Shown here: positions 18,941 through 28,084 of the stretch, in pieces
How positions within the stretch are numbered: the stretch's first letter is position 1
Layout: each line of letters begins with the position of its first letter
From: Leptospira sp. WS39.C2
Lineage (GTDB): Bacteria > Spirochaetota > Leptospiria > Leptospirales > Leptospiraceae
NCBI RefSeq assembly: GCF_040833965.1
Contig: NZ_CP162142.1
Location: 310,001-374,000, forward strand
Reading direction: 5' to 3'
Length of the DNA: 64,000 bases
The notes under the pieces: generated by a model
Seen by the model: the letters and a program-made list of their open reading frames with translations, nothing else
Databases searched by the model: none
What the model was told of the DNA's origin: nothing
Made by a program: the position numbers and the translations under genes

Positions 18941-19986
18941 AGTTTATATCAAACCCGGCAAACATCCGTAAGTGGGAAAAGTTCAAAAAAAACAAAAGAG
19001 CATATTATTCCTTGCTCGTCCTCTTTTATACTTACGTAATTTCTTTGTTTTCTCCACTGCTAATCAACAACAAACCTTTATTCATTTTGTACGAAGGTTC
19101 GGTTTCATTTCCCATCTTTCAGTTTTATCCAGAAACTAAGTTTGGTGGAGTTAATTTAACAGAACCCAATTATAAAAAACTGAATCGAGAACCTAGGTTC
19201 CAAGATTCATCCAATCAAATGGTTTTCCCTCCCATCCCATTTGGTGTGAATGAAGATAATTTGGATAGTTTAGAAGAAGGAACAAATCCTCCATCCAAAC
19301 CAACGTTTCGGCATTGGATGGGAACGGATGACCGTGGACGTGACGTTTTCACGCGTATTGTTTATGGGTACAGGCTTGCGATGACTTTTAGTTTGATACT
19401 CATCGTTGTAGAAATTCTTCTAGCTTCCTTTATAGGCGGGGTTCAGGGTTATTTTGTTGGTCGATTGGATTTGTTTTTACAAAGGATTATTGAAATCCTT
19501 TCGGCAATTCCCTTCCTCTATTTGATATTGATTATGGGATCCTTTTTTGGAAGGGGATTTTTGGTTCTTATCGTAACCTATGGTTCTCTCAGTTGGATTG
19601 GTCTCAGTTATTATATGAGAGGAGAGTTTTTAAAGCTCCGCAAACAACAGTTTGTTGATGCAGCTAAAACTTTAGGAGCATCATCTTATTCTATCATCAT
19701 GAGACATTTGTTGCCAAATTCACTCACTCCGCTGGTTACTTTTTTACCATTTATTTTAATATCAGCCATTTCTGTTTTATCGGCATTGGATTTTTTGGGA
19801 TACGGAATCCCAGCTCCCAATCCTTCCTGGGGGGAACTGATAGGACAAGGTCGAGAACGATTAACAGCGTGGTGGCTCATCACATTCCCATCTGTGGCTT
19901 TGTTTTTAACAATTTTGTTCTCTGCCTTTGTGGGTGAAGGTTTACGAGATGCATTTGATCCAAAAGACAAGGTGGTTTACGAATGA
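18937..19986 (+). CDS. ABC importer permease, YejE-like
   Basis: This 349-residue permease has the long periplasmic insertion after the first helix that separates YejE from ordinary DppC. The insertion contains [17 protein letters not shown] and a proline-rich stretch before [19 protein letters not shown]. Five helices and an EAA loop ([20 protein letters not shown]) follow. YejABEF of enterobacteria imports peptides, including microcin C. The gene overlaps both neighbours by four bases, so all four transporter genes are translated as a unit. The substrate is unknown, as no YejA-type binding protein is in the window. Confidence 0.94.
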   Translation: MKFISNPANIRKWEKFKKNKRAYYSLLVLFYTYVISLFSPLLINNKPLFILYEGSVSFPIFQFYPETKFGGVNLTEPNYKKLNREPRFQDSSNQMVFPPIPFGVNEDNLDSLEEGTNPPSKPTFRHWMGTDDRGRDVFTRIVYGYRLAMTFSLILIVVEILLASFIGGVQGYFVGRLDLFLQRIIEILSAIPFLYLILIMGSFFGRGFLVLIVTYGSLSWIGLSYYMRGEFLKLRKQQFVDAAKTLGASSYSIIMRHLLPNSLTPLVTFLPFILISAISVLSALDFLGYGIPAPNPSWGELIGQGRERLTAWWLITFPSVALFLTILFSAFVGEGLRDAFDPKDKVVYE

Positions 19987-20972
19987 ATTCTAATCCGAAA
20001 GCCATTGAAGTAAAAGATCTAAGTATCCAAATCAAAACTGACGACGGAATATTACCTATTGTAAGTGGTATAAGTTTTTTCTTAAATAAAGGGGAAACAT
20101 TGGCGCTTGTCGGCGAGTCTGGTTGTGGTAAATCGATAACAAGTTTGGCTTTAACCAAATTATTGCCTTCCAACACTACACTTTATCCTACTGGTTCAAT
20201 TTTATTTGAAGGAAACGATTTATTAAAATCTTCAAGTGAACACCTAAGGTCGGTTCGTGGAAAAGAAATCGCTTATGTATTCCAAGAACCTTTTTCTTCC
20301 CTGAATCCATTACATAAAATAGGGATCCAATTAATTGAAAGTTTTTTATTACATGGACTTGGATCTAAAGAAGAGGCAGAAAAGAAGGCCATTTATTTAT
20401 TAGAACGAGTCGGGATCACCGATGCCAAACATCGATTGGAACAATACCCAAATCAATTTTCGGGTGGCATGTTACAAAGGGTTTGTATTGCCATGGCACT
20501 CATGTGTGATCCCAAAATTTTGATCGCTGATGAACCAACGAGTGCAATTGATGTTACCATCCAACTCCAATTAATTGAACTACTGAAAGAACTAAAAAAA
20601 GAACATGGTATGTCCGTATTGTTTATTTCTCATGATATTGGACTTGTGAGTCATATTGCAGACCGGATTGCTGTTATGTATGCTGGTAAAATTGTAGAAC
20701 AAGGTGATGTGGATATGGTGATAGATTCACCTAAACATCCTTATACGAAGGCTTTAATCTCTGCATACCCTACACATGAAAATATTGGGAAAAAACTTGT
20801 AACGATCGATGGAATTGTTCCTTCACCAAAGTCCTATCCTAGTGGCTGTCGTTTCCATACCCGTTGTAAAGAAAAGTTAGAAATTTGTGATTCAAAAATC
20901 CCTATTCCAACGATATTAACTCAATCACAAACTGTGGAATGTTTTTTATTTGGAGGAAAAGAAAGTGCTTAA
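19983..20972 (+). CDS. Oligopeptide ABC transporter ATPase (DppD/OppD-like)
   Basis: This 329-residue ATPase shows Walker A (GESGCGKSI, ~residues 41-49), the Q-loop ([11 protein letters not shown]), the signature FSGGMLQRV, Walker B ([12 protein letters not shown]), the switch histidine (FISHDIGLV) and the C-terminal oligopeptide-transporter extension with the Cys-rich [16 protein letters not shown], which may bind an Fe-S cluster. In E. coli Yej the two ATPase domains are fused as YejF; here they are separate genes. It overlaps the permease before it by four bases and the second ATPase after it by eight. Confidence 0.95.
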   Translation: MNSNPKAIEVKDLSIQIKTDDGILPIVSGISFFLNKGETLALVGESGCGKSITSLALTKLLPSNTTLYPTGSILFEGNDLLKSSSEHLRSVRGKEIAYVFQEPFSSLNPLHKIGIQLIESFLLHGLGSKEEAEKKAIYLLERVGITDAKHRLEQYPNQFSGGMLQRVCIAMALMCDPKILIADEPTSAIDVTIQLQLIELLKELKKEHGMSVLFISHDIGLVSHIADRIAVMYAGKIVEQGDVDMVIDSPKHPYTKALISAYPTHENIGKKLVTIDGIVPSPKSYPSGCRFHTRCKEKLEICDSKIPIPTILTQSQTVECFLFGGKESA

Positions 20973-21921
20973 TGTAAAGGACTTAGTTGTTTCTTACAAA
21001 CAATCCCAATCTCTTTCTTTTTCAACAAAACGTCTCGTTGCAGTTGATGCAGTACATTTTTCGATTCCAAAAGGAAATATTTTGGGCCTTGTAGGAGAGT
21101 CTGGTTGTGGAAAATCAACCATCGGTCGGGCAATCCTTTCCTTGTTGCCAATCGACCGAGGAAGTATCAGTTTTGAAGGAATAGAAATTACAAAGACTTC
21201 AAAAGAAGACCAAAAACTTTTAAGATCAAAAATCCAAGTAGTATTCCAAGATCCATACTCTTCGCTAAACCCTCGTTTTACGATTGAAGAAATCATAACG
21301 GAAGGTTTACAAATACATTTTTCAAAATTGAGTTTGGCTGAGAAAAAAGAAAAAGCAATCAAAGCTTTATCTGAAGTTAATTTACCAGCAGATATCCTTC
21401 ATAGATACCCACATGAATTTAGCGGTGGGCAAAGACAAAGAATTGCAATTGCTAGGGCACTAATTTTGGAACCTAGTTTAGTAGTTTGTGATGAAGCTGT
21501 TTCTGCTTTGGACATTTCAACACAAGCACAAGTGATCAATAATCTTCTTTTACTTAGAGAGAAATATGGTTTATCCTATTTGTTCATTTCACATGACCTT
21601 AACATTGTAAAACATGTTTCCGATCGGATTGCTGTTATGTATTTAGGCCAAATTGTCGAAGAAGGGAGCCGAGATGAGATCAGCCAAAACCCTTTACATC
21701 CTTATACAAAAGCCCTTTTTTCAGCAAGTTTCGATTTGAAACAACGTGACAAAATTTCAAAACCACTTGTTGGGGAAATCCCAAGTATTCTCAACCAACC
21801 AAAAGGATGTCGTTTTCATACCCGATGCCCCATTGCAAAAGAGATTTGCAAAACGGAAGAACCGAAAGAAATTTATCCTTCGGAACTACATCGTGTGAAA
21901 TGCCATTTCCCATCGATTTGA
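20965..21921 (+). CDS. Oligopeptide ABC transporter ATPase (DppF/OppF-like)
   Basis: This is the second ATPase of the importer. I prefer GTG 20965 (318 residues) to TTG 20950, because GGAGG at 20952 is well spaced for the GTG and would lie inside the frame for the TTG. Motifs: Walker [11 protein letters not shown]-loop VVFQDPYSSLNPR, signature FSGGQRQRIAIARAL, Walker B LVVCDEAVSALD (note DEA in place of the usual DEP), switch SHDLNIVKH and the C-terminal [15 protein letters not shown] extension. The AsmA-like gene begins seven bases later. Confidence 0.95.
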   Translation: MLNVKDLVVSYKQSQSLSFSTKRLVAVDAVHFSIPKGNILGLVGESGCGKSTIGRAILSLLPIDRGSISFEGIEITKTSKEDQKLLRSKIQVVFQDPYSSLNPRFTIEEIITEGLQIHFSKLSLAEKKEKAIKALSEVNLPADILHRYPHEFSGGQRQRIAIARALILEPSLVVCDEAVSALDISTQAQVINNLLLLREKYGLSYLFISHDLNIVKHVSDRIAVMYLGQIVEEGSRDEISQNPLHPYTKALFSASFDLKQRDKISKPLVGEIPSILNQPKGCRFHTRCPIAKEICKTEEPKEIYPSELHRVKCHFPSI

Positions 21922-21928
21922 AAATACT

Positions 21929-24028
21929 GTGAAATTATCATTACGAGAAACAATCAAGGGCGTTGTAGGGAAAACACTTTTGTCGTTTATCTTTGTCATT
22001 TCGATGACAATGTTTTTTATTTTATACCCTCTATTGGCTGATCCCGATTATTATAAAAACATAATTCTTGAATCTACCAACAAACAAACTGGACTCAATA
22101 TAAATTATAAAAGTTCAGAACCAGTTTTTTTTCCATTTCCAGGAATTGAATTAAATGAAGTAACCGTATCAAAGTTAGATGATGAACTCATTCATGTTCA
22201 AAAACTAAGAATTGAAATTTACTATGGAGTGTTAATCGGTAAGCCATTAGAATTAAGAAAAATTTATTTGAATACGGGAACTGTGGAAATTACACGTGAA
22301 AAAGATGAATCGTTTCCATTGTTTGAAAGAATATCGTCTCAATCTAAAATAGATCAAAACAAAAATTCTAAAGTAAAAGAAGAAGTTAAAAATTCAGATC
22401 AAAATGAAATAGATGATAACCTTTATTTTTCAAAAACGTTCGTTAATTTTGTAAACCAAATAGAGATAAAAAATATAACCATATTATTTGAAGACAAACT
22501 TTATTCTCGCAATATCAATTTATACCTTTGGGAAACAACACTCCATTTAGATCCAGAACTTCGAAGCATCGAGTTTTACTTATATGGGAAATTAAATAAT
22601 GAACCGATTTCATTCAGTTCGGATTTCCTTTTCACAGAAGATAAATTAACATATCAATCTATGAGATTGGAAGGAGAGCTCCAGTTTCAGAATTTAAAAG
22701 GAATCGATTTACATGATATTTTAATCATTTTTACAAGAGGTGATTTAAGATTCCTAAAGACTACTGGGACAATTCCTTTTTATAAACGTGATGAAACAAA
22801 ACTTTATGCTGTAATAGACCAATTACATATAAAGGATTTGGCATTAAAAGATGGAAAAACATTTGCAGATGGTCATGTATCCACTCTTATCAACTATGAT
22901 ATAAACGAAGATAAACTTTCGTTTGCAAATGTCATCATCGAATGGAAAGGGAAATCTAAATTATATGCTTCAGGTTATGTTAATTTTTTAAAACCTCCTT
23001 TGTCGCCAACCATCTCCTTTGAGGCAACATCTGATTATATGGATGTTCCGAGTATTTTAAAAGTCGCAAAGATTTGGATCGATCCTGATTTTGATAAATC
23101 AATTCTTACACGTGATATGCCAAACACTGGGTATGTGAATCGTATGAACGTGTATTTAAATTTTCAATTTCGAAATTTGAATATTGCAGACTTTAAGGCA
23201 GATTCATTAAAACTAAATGTTCACTATGCAAAACGTAAATTAAACATAAATCGTTATGAATTAAAAATCTATGATGGTATCGTCATTGGATCGGGGTTTT
23301 ATAATTGGGCAAATCCTGTTGGACTTACTTTAAAAGGTGAAATTAATCATGTATCCATTGCACCTGTTTTGTCAGATATTTTTAGAATTTCTCCCATAAC
23401 GGGGAACTTAGATTCCGAATTTGTCATATTTTCTCCATCTGATACTGAAGAAGGGTTGTTAACCAATCTACAAATTATCGGTAACATCAATGCTAAGAAT
23501 GGTGAGTTATTAAGTTATACGAATATCTTAAAACCGATAAGTTCCATTGGAAGTGTGATCAATTTGAAAAAAATAGATTTTAGTAGAGCAACTCCATATA
23601 ACGAACTCAAATTTGATTTCCAATATTCAAACGAAAATATTGAGATCAAAAACTTTGCTTTAAAAGCGGATGGGATTGCAGGATCAGGTGGCGGAAAAAT
23701 TGGATTTAACAAAGCCATCGATATGAAGTTTACCATTGCATTTCCAGGAGTGGCTGGCAAAGCACTAAAATTACCGATTATATATCGTGGGACTTATGGA
23801 GTATCTTCTCCTTTCATCGATCCAATTTGGTTGGGATCTGTTTATGCAGGTACTCTTTTTCTCGCAAGTCCAGCGGGAGCAGCAGTAGGTGGTATCGCTG
23901 GGTCTGCGATGTCTGATTATGTTAACCGAGCTGTAGAAAATGTAAGCGGTGGTGTCCAAAAAAGTTGGAAAGGTTTTAAAACAATCTTTGGTGAAAAAGA
24001 CGAAGAAGATAAAAAAGAAGAGAAATAA
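21929..24028 (+). CDS. AsmA-like large envelope protein
   Basis: This 699-residue protein has one N-terminal transmembrane segment (~15-36) and a long periplasmic part of repeating beta strands. The opening (TNKQTGLNINYKSSEPVFFPFPGIELNEVTVSK) matches AsmA-family proteins, and a C-terminal region (FDFQYSNENIEIKNFALKAD, GIAGSGGGKIGFN) matches the AsmA-like C-terminal domain. A Gly/Ala segment (LASPAGAAVGGIAGSAMSDY) and a Lys/Glu tail follow. AsmA-like proteins are thought to bridge the periplasm and move phospholipids to the outer membrane. The start is GTG 21929, without a clear ribosome binding site, seven bases after the ABC ATPase. A shared operon is likely. Confidence 0.82.
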   Translation: MKLSLRETIKGVVGKTLLSFIFVISMTMFFILYPLLADPDYYKNIILESTNKQTGLNINYKSSEPVFFPFPGIELNEVTVSKLDDELIHVQKLRIEIYYGVLIGKPLELRKIYLNTGTVEITREKDESFPLFERISSQSKIDQNKNSKVKEEVKNSDQNEIDDNLYFSKTFVNFVNQIEIKNITILFEDKLYSRNINLYLWETTLHLDPELRSIEFYLYGKLNNEPISFSSDFLFTEDKLTYQSMRLEGELQFQNLKGIDLHDILIIFTRGDLRFLKTTGTIPFYKRDETKLYAVIDQLHIKDLALKDGKTFADGHVSTLINYDINEDKLSFANVIIEWKGKSKLYASGYVNFLKPPLSPTISFEATSDYMDVPSILKVAKIWIDPDFDKSILTRDMPNTGYVNRMNVYLNFQFRNLNIADFKADSLKLNVHYAKRKLNINRYELKIYDGIVIGSGFYNWANPVGLTLKGEINHVSIAPVLSDIFRISPITGNLDSEFVIFSPSDTEEGLLTNLQIIGNINAKNGELLSYTNILKPISSIGSVINLKKIDFSRATPYNELKFDFQYSNENIEIKNFALKADGIAGSGGGKIGFNKAIDMKFTIAFPGVAGKALKLPIIYRGTYGVSSPFIDPIWLGSVYAGTLFLASPAGAAVGGIAGSAMSDYVNRAVENVSGGVQKSWKGFKTIFGEKDEEDKKEEK

Positions 24029-24115
24029 TTCAGATAAGTCTTTTTTTATTAATTGAGATCATTCTTTAATTTTTGTTAAATGGTGTTCTCAAAATTGGAA
24101 TACTAAGGAAATAAA

Positions 24116-24634
24116 ATGGAAGAAAATAAAGAAGAAATTTTAAATACAATACTCGGATTAGAGGAGAAAAAATTAAAGATAAAAAATGCGATCAAATCAA
24201 GTGGTAGCATTCTTATTTTTATTGGTTTTTTAACTTTACTCAATATTCCTTCTATTGCCTACTTCGGATTTCTATTTCCCATAGGATTGTATGCTCCCTT
24301 GTTTTTTGGAGATCCACTTGCCGCTATCATTACGGATCAATACTATTATTGGTTGGTATTTATATCCATTCATGTTCTCATTTGGGTTTTTTTCACATAT
24401 TTAAGTAAAACTGCAAATAATAACTCAAAGATAGCTTTTTATGTTGCTTTCGGTATTTATGCAATCGACACAATCCTGACTGCCTATTACCAAGAATGGT
24501 TCTTTACGATTTTTCATTTATTTTTCTTATACCAAATTTATTCAGGATATTCAAGAATAGATGAATTAATTAAGTTAGAGGAAAAAATTTCTAAAATAAG
24601 ATCAACAAATCATGATGAGACGAGCGTTATATGA
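24116..24634 (+). CDS. Small multi-pass membrane protein of unknown function
   Basis: This 172-residue protein has a charged helical N-terminus (EENKEEILNTILGLEEKKLK), then four hydrophobic segments (around residues 28-50, 60-85, 95-130 as two) and a charged tail. I do not recognise a family. A GGAA sequence precedes ATG 24116. It overlaps the following lipoprotein gene by four bases (ATGA), so the two are probably made together. The A+T content is higher here than in the transporter genes. Confidence 0.7.
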   Translation: MEENKEEILNTILGLEEKKLKIKNAIKSSGSILIFIGFLTLLNIPSIAYFGFLFPIGLYAPLFFGDPLAAIITDQYYYWLVFISIHVLIWVFFTYLSKTANNNSKIAFYVAFGIYAIDTILTAYYQEWFFTIFHLFFLYQIYSGYSRIDELIKLEEKISKIRSTNHDETSVI

Positions 24635-25605
24635 AAAAATATCTGACGATTGCTATTATATCATTGATGGGTTGTATAACAACTTCCAATCAAATTAGTT
24701 CTCCCGCAAAAACAAATGTTCCTAAGATATTTGAAGAATTTGCTCCACCTACACAAGTATTTTGGATACTTCCTGAATCTGACCAAGTAATTAAAACCAA
24801 CAATGGATCTATCCTAACGATCAAAAAAAATTCTTTTAAGCTACCTTATTATTATAAAAAAGGATCACTTGTTAAAGTTGAATTCAAAGAGTATCGATAT
24901 ACTTTAGATTATTTATCCTCTGGAATTTCATTGTCTCTCATTGAAAATGATACACCAAAATCATTGGATTCTGCCGGAATGTTTGATATAAAAGCATTTT
25001 ACGAAAATTCAGAACTTTCGTTAAAAAATCCAATTCAAATTAAAATACCAAACATTTATCCTGGAACACCATATAATTTATATAAAGTTATGAATAATGA
25101 ATGGTTGTACGCTGGTAAAAATTCCCAAATAACACAAGATAGGTTGCCAAGGACAGACCTTCCTTTTGAAATTTCTGAAAGTAGACCTGCTGAACTCCAT
25201 TACCGAGAGTTTTCAAAAATTGATACATTAACAACATGGAACTTTGATATTCCAATTGATAATACTTGTCTTACATTAAACTTACCGAATGTAAAGTTGA
25301 CAGATCAAAAAATGTTATTCTTTTCTGTGTTTAGCACAACCAAACTTCGCATCAATTTTAAATGGTCTCCACAAAACAAAATGAATATAATGGTACCAAC
25401 GAATGATATCATTAATATTATTTTTTGGTATGAAAATAGTGTCAGTATCATCAAAGGAATTCAAACTCCTACTGCTCCACTTGGAGAAGGTAAATTACCT
25501 TCTGATTCAAATTGTTTGGATAAAGGGGATCAGATATTGAATTTTCAAAGTGAAGATATTTTGAAGGACCAAAACCAACGATACCAGTATTTGTTTTCAA
25601 AATAA
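24631..25605 (+). CDS. Lipoprotein of unknown function
   Basis: This 324-residue protein has a short lipoprotein signal peptide (KKYLTIAIISLMGCITTS, Cys at 15). The mature part is mainly beta and contains a short early segment (NGSILTIKKNSFKLPYYYKK) with a GS-x-L-x-I pattern followed by KVEFKEY. Such segments occur in surface lipoproteins with a ZU5/Ig-like domain, but this is only an impression. Its translation is coupled to the membrane protein gene by an ATGA overlap. It ends convergently with the MutS-family gene, 51 bases apart. Confidence 0.75.
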   Translation: MKKYLTIAIISLMGCITTSNQISSPAKTNVPKIFEEFAPPTQVFWILPESDQVIKTNNGSILTIKKNSFKLPYYYKKGSLVKVEFKEYRYTLDYLSSGISLSLIENDTPKSLDSAGMFDIKAFYENSELSLKNPIQIKIPNIYPGTPYNLYKVMNNEWLYAGKNSQITQDRLPRTDLPFEISESRPAELHYREFSKIDTLTTWNFDIPIDNTCLTLNLPNVKLTDQKMLFFSVFSTTKLRINFKWSPQNKMNIMVPTNDIINIIFWYENSVSIIKGIQTPTAPLGEGKLPSDSNCLDKGDQILNFQSEDILKDQNQRYQYLFSK

Positions 25606-25656
25606 ATTCGTTGTTAATCCTTTAGTTTGTAATGTTTACAATTTTAAAAAAGAAGA

Positions 25657-27471
25657 TTATTCCTCTTCATTTCGAATGGGAATACCTTCTTTTTTAAGGA
25701 TTTTGAGTGCATTTGTAGACCCAGAAACACCCTCCCGGATTTTATAATCAAATTCCATTTGGCCATCTACTTCGAGTTCGGTGAAGTGAAAACGTTTTGC
25801 CCAAGGGATCTCAGCTAGTTTCAAATCATGCGTTGTTAAAAATACGATACATTTTTTTTCACGCAAAACAGACAAAATTTCCCGAGTTGCAATAAACCTT
25901 TCTTTTGAGTTTGTACCTTTTAAAATCTCATCCAAAAATAAAATTGGAGTTCTATTTTTACCATCTGCATTGTGGATGATGGAAGATAATCTTCTCACTT
26001 CTGAATAAAAAAACGAAACTCCATCTTCCATTGAATCTTGTGATCGAATCAATGTATGAATTTGGAATTCAGGGTATTCAAAATTTTCCCCTAAAACTGG
26101 CGCACCAGATCCAGCAAGTAACAGTGACATGGCGATTGACCGTAGATAAGTAGTTTTTCCGCTCATATTAGAACCTGTCACAATCATCAAATCTCCTGGT
26201 TTCATTTCTGGTAAGGGATTTAAAACTCGATTGGATTTTGTAAGGAGTGGGTGTACGAGCGATTTTGAGCCAAGTAAAAATTGCGATGATTGTTTTGCAA
26301 ATTTTGCTTCTGGATTTAAATAACCAAAATTGACCATAGGAAGGATTGAATCAATACTGATGATTCGGTTTTGAATATCATTCCAATGTGAAGAGTAAAT
26401 GGTTTTCCATTTTTGCAGAGATTGTATTTTCCATAAGTCCCATAAAAATAATAAATTAAATGCCAAATGAGGAAGTGGTGAAACTAAAAGTTCAGAGGAA
26501 TCACCTAGTTTTGAAATCCACTTTAACATTTGGTTTGTTTCTTTTTTGTTTTTGGAAAGGAATAAAAATGTTTTTTTAAACCGATTGGATGTAACACTTA
26601 AGGATTTGATTTCCTTCCATAAAAAAGTAGATTCTTTGCGGTAACTTAGAAACAAAATGCCGTTGGTGAGTAACAAAAACGGTATCAATGGGAGATCAAA
26701 TAACAAAGCTACTACGATATAAAATGGGGAAAAAACACCCCAAATCGGAAAAAACCATCGTAACCAAATTCTTTTTTTCCAAAAATCAGTATTGTTCTGG
26801 GTGAATGGGATAACAAATTTTTCATTTGATTCCCCATCCAAAACCAAAAATTTACGCATTAATTGAAATGGGTATCTTTCAATTTTTAAAATGTTTTCTA
26901 CGGAATCGGAGTTTTGAATCTGAGCACACAAAGGATTGGATTTTTGTAAAAACCCGAATAAATAAACATTCCAACCATCTTCTGTGATCGTAGTATCATA
27001 CACTCCCAATAATCCTTGTTTGGTGCAAAGGTCTAGATCAATGGATAACGGATGGTTTCTAACGGCTAGTGGGTATTCCCAATGTTCTCTTGTTTTTAAT
27101 TTTTTAAAATCACCAGTGAGGCGATGGATTTCATCTTCTAAAAAGTGCAATGTTTTGATTACAAAATTCAATTGTTCTTTTCGGTATCCATACAAACGAA
27201 CCAAATATAAGAAGGGAATTAATGGAATACATGCAGTAAGATATTGAATCCAAGAAAGTTTTGTCAGATAACAAAACAGAACCCCAGTGATAAAGATCAC
27301 AAAACTTATTAGCCTAAGGATAGAAACTATACGGAGGCGTTTGGATAAAAATTGAATTTTGGATTTGTATTTGTTTATCCTATTTGTAAGGAAAACAAAA
27401 GTTGGATTAGTGGAAAAGAGGTCGTTCGTAATTTTCTTCTTCCCTACGAGAAATCTCTGTATCGAGGACAC
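25657..27471 (-). CDS. MutS-family ATPase with transmembrane segments
   Basis: This 604-residue protein carries a C-terminal MutS ATPase domain: Walker [13 protein letters not shown] (~432-443), the MutS N-loop region [18 protein letters not shown], Walker [14 protein letters not shown] (~511-523) and THD (~548). The N-terminal DNA mismatch-binding domain is absent. In its place are two hydrophobic regions (~46-95 and ~232-282), which predict a membrane-bound protein. Similar membrane MutS proteins occur in Bacteroidetes and spirochaetes with unknown roles, so this is not the mismatch-repair MutS. The start is GTG 27471 with AGGAAG eight bases upstream. The 5' end overlaps the preceding small gene by 65 bases. 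Confidence 0.88.
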   Translation of the reverse strand: MSSIQRFLVGKKKITNDLFSTNPTFVFLTNRINKYKSKIQFLSKRLRIVSILRLISFVIFITGVLFCYLTKLSWIQYLTACIPLIPFLYLVRLYGYRKEQLNFVIKTLHFLEDEIHRLTGDFKKLKTREHWEYPLAVRNHPLSIDLDLCTKQGLLGVYDTTITEDGWNVYLFGFLQKSNPLCAQIQNSDSVENILKIERYPFQLMRKFLVLDGESNEKFVIPFTQNNTDFWKKRIWLRWFFPIWGVFSPFYIVVALLFDLPLIPFLLLTNGILFLSYRKESTFLWKEIKSLSVTSNRFKKTFLFLSKNKKETNQMLKWISKLGDSSELLVSPLPHLAFNLLFLWDLWKIQSLQKWKTIYSSHWNDIQNRIISIDSILPMVNFGYLNPEAKFAKQSSQFLLGSKSLVHPLLTKSNRVLNPLPEMKPGDLMIVTGSNMSGKTTYLRSIAMSLLLAGSGAPVLGENFEYPEFQIHTLIRSQDSMEDGVSFFYSEVRRLSSIIHNADGKNRTPILFLDEILKGTNSKERFIATREILSVLREKKCIVFLTTHDLKLAEIPWAKRFHFTELEVDGQMEFDYKIREGVSGSTNALKILKKEGIPIRNEEE

Positions 27472-27637
27472 GGATGAGACTTCCTAAGTCATTTAATCTC
27501 CATTTGTCGATGAGTCTACCTTTCTCGCGACCAGAAAACTTATCCAAATACAGAGTGCCAAAAAGGTCTTCTCCATACTCATAAGCAACAAAGCGCCCGC
27601 TTCGTCTTCCTGTAGAATTTTCCAATCGAATCGTCAT
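27407..27637 (-). CDS. Small conserved-looking protein of unknown function
   Basis: With start ATG 27637 it encodes 76 residues beginning [20 protein letters not shown]. It is hydrophilic and rich in Arg, Glu and Tyr. The Gly-Arg-Phe and [16 protein letters not shown] pattern suggests a small WGR-like or beta-rich fold, which I cannot confirm. The longer frame from 27676 adds a hydrophobic stretch without a ribosome binding site. Its last 65 bases overlap the start of the membrane MutS-family gene in another frame, so the two are probably translationally coupled. Confidence 0.6.
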   Translation of the reverse strand: MTIRLENSTGRRSGRFVAYEYGEDLFGTLYLDKFSGREKGRLIDKWRLNDLGSLIRVLDTEISRREEENYERPLFH

Positions 27638-27803
27638 GAACGAATACCAAAAATCAGAGAAAAAAAAATAGTACAAGCAAAATTTTTTACTTCAGGATAT
27701 TCATTTTTCGGCGATACATATATTGGGGGGAGGCTACCTACCACGGATGGTGGGAACCTTCAAAATACAGAAACCCCGGAAACCGGAAAGCACGGAGGCT
27801 TGT

Positions 27804-28016
27804 ATGGATTTCTATCCTGATATGAATTTGGAGTTTAAAAGCTCCTTCGTTAAAACCAACCAGTTTTTTGCCAATACACAAGACGAATCGTTACTCCCCC
27901 AAAAAGGACTCGCGGCTCGTAACCTACTCAACCTCTCCCAAATGAACAAACTTCACGAAATTCGCGAACGCCATTTGAAAAAAGGACACCAGCGCGAAGG
28001 GTTCCACTGGGATTAA
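27804..28016 (+). CDS. Small hydrophilic protein of unknown function
   Basis: ATG 27804 gives 70 residues (MDFYPDMNLEFKSSF to EGFHWD). It was chosen because CGGAGG lies five bases upstream, whereas the longer frame from TTG 27723 has no well-spaced ribosome binding site. It has no signal peptide and no membrane segment. The C-terminal half is basic and helical (MNKLHEIRERHLKKGHQRE). I recognise no family. It lies 68 bases before the acyl-CoA ligase gene, in the same direction. Confidence 0.6.
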   Translation: MDFYPDMNLEFKSSFVKTNQFFANTQDESLLPQKGLAARNLLNLSQMNKLHEIRERHLKKGHQREGFHWD

Positions 28017-28084
28017 TTGTCTAAATTTCTCTTGACCATCTGAAAGTAGCGTCTATCATAAAGACCGCTTTTAGATGGAGAGAT

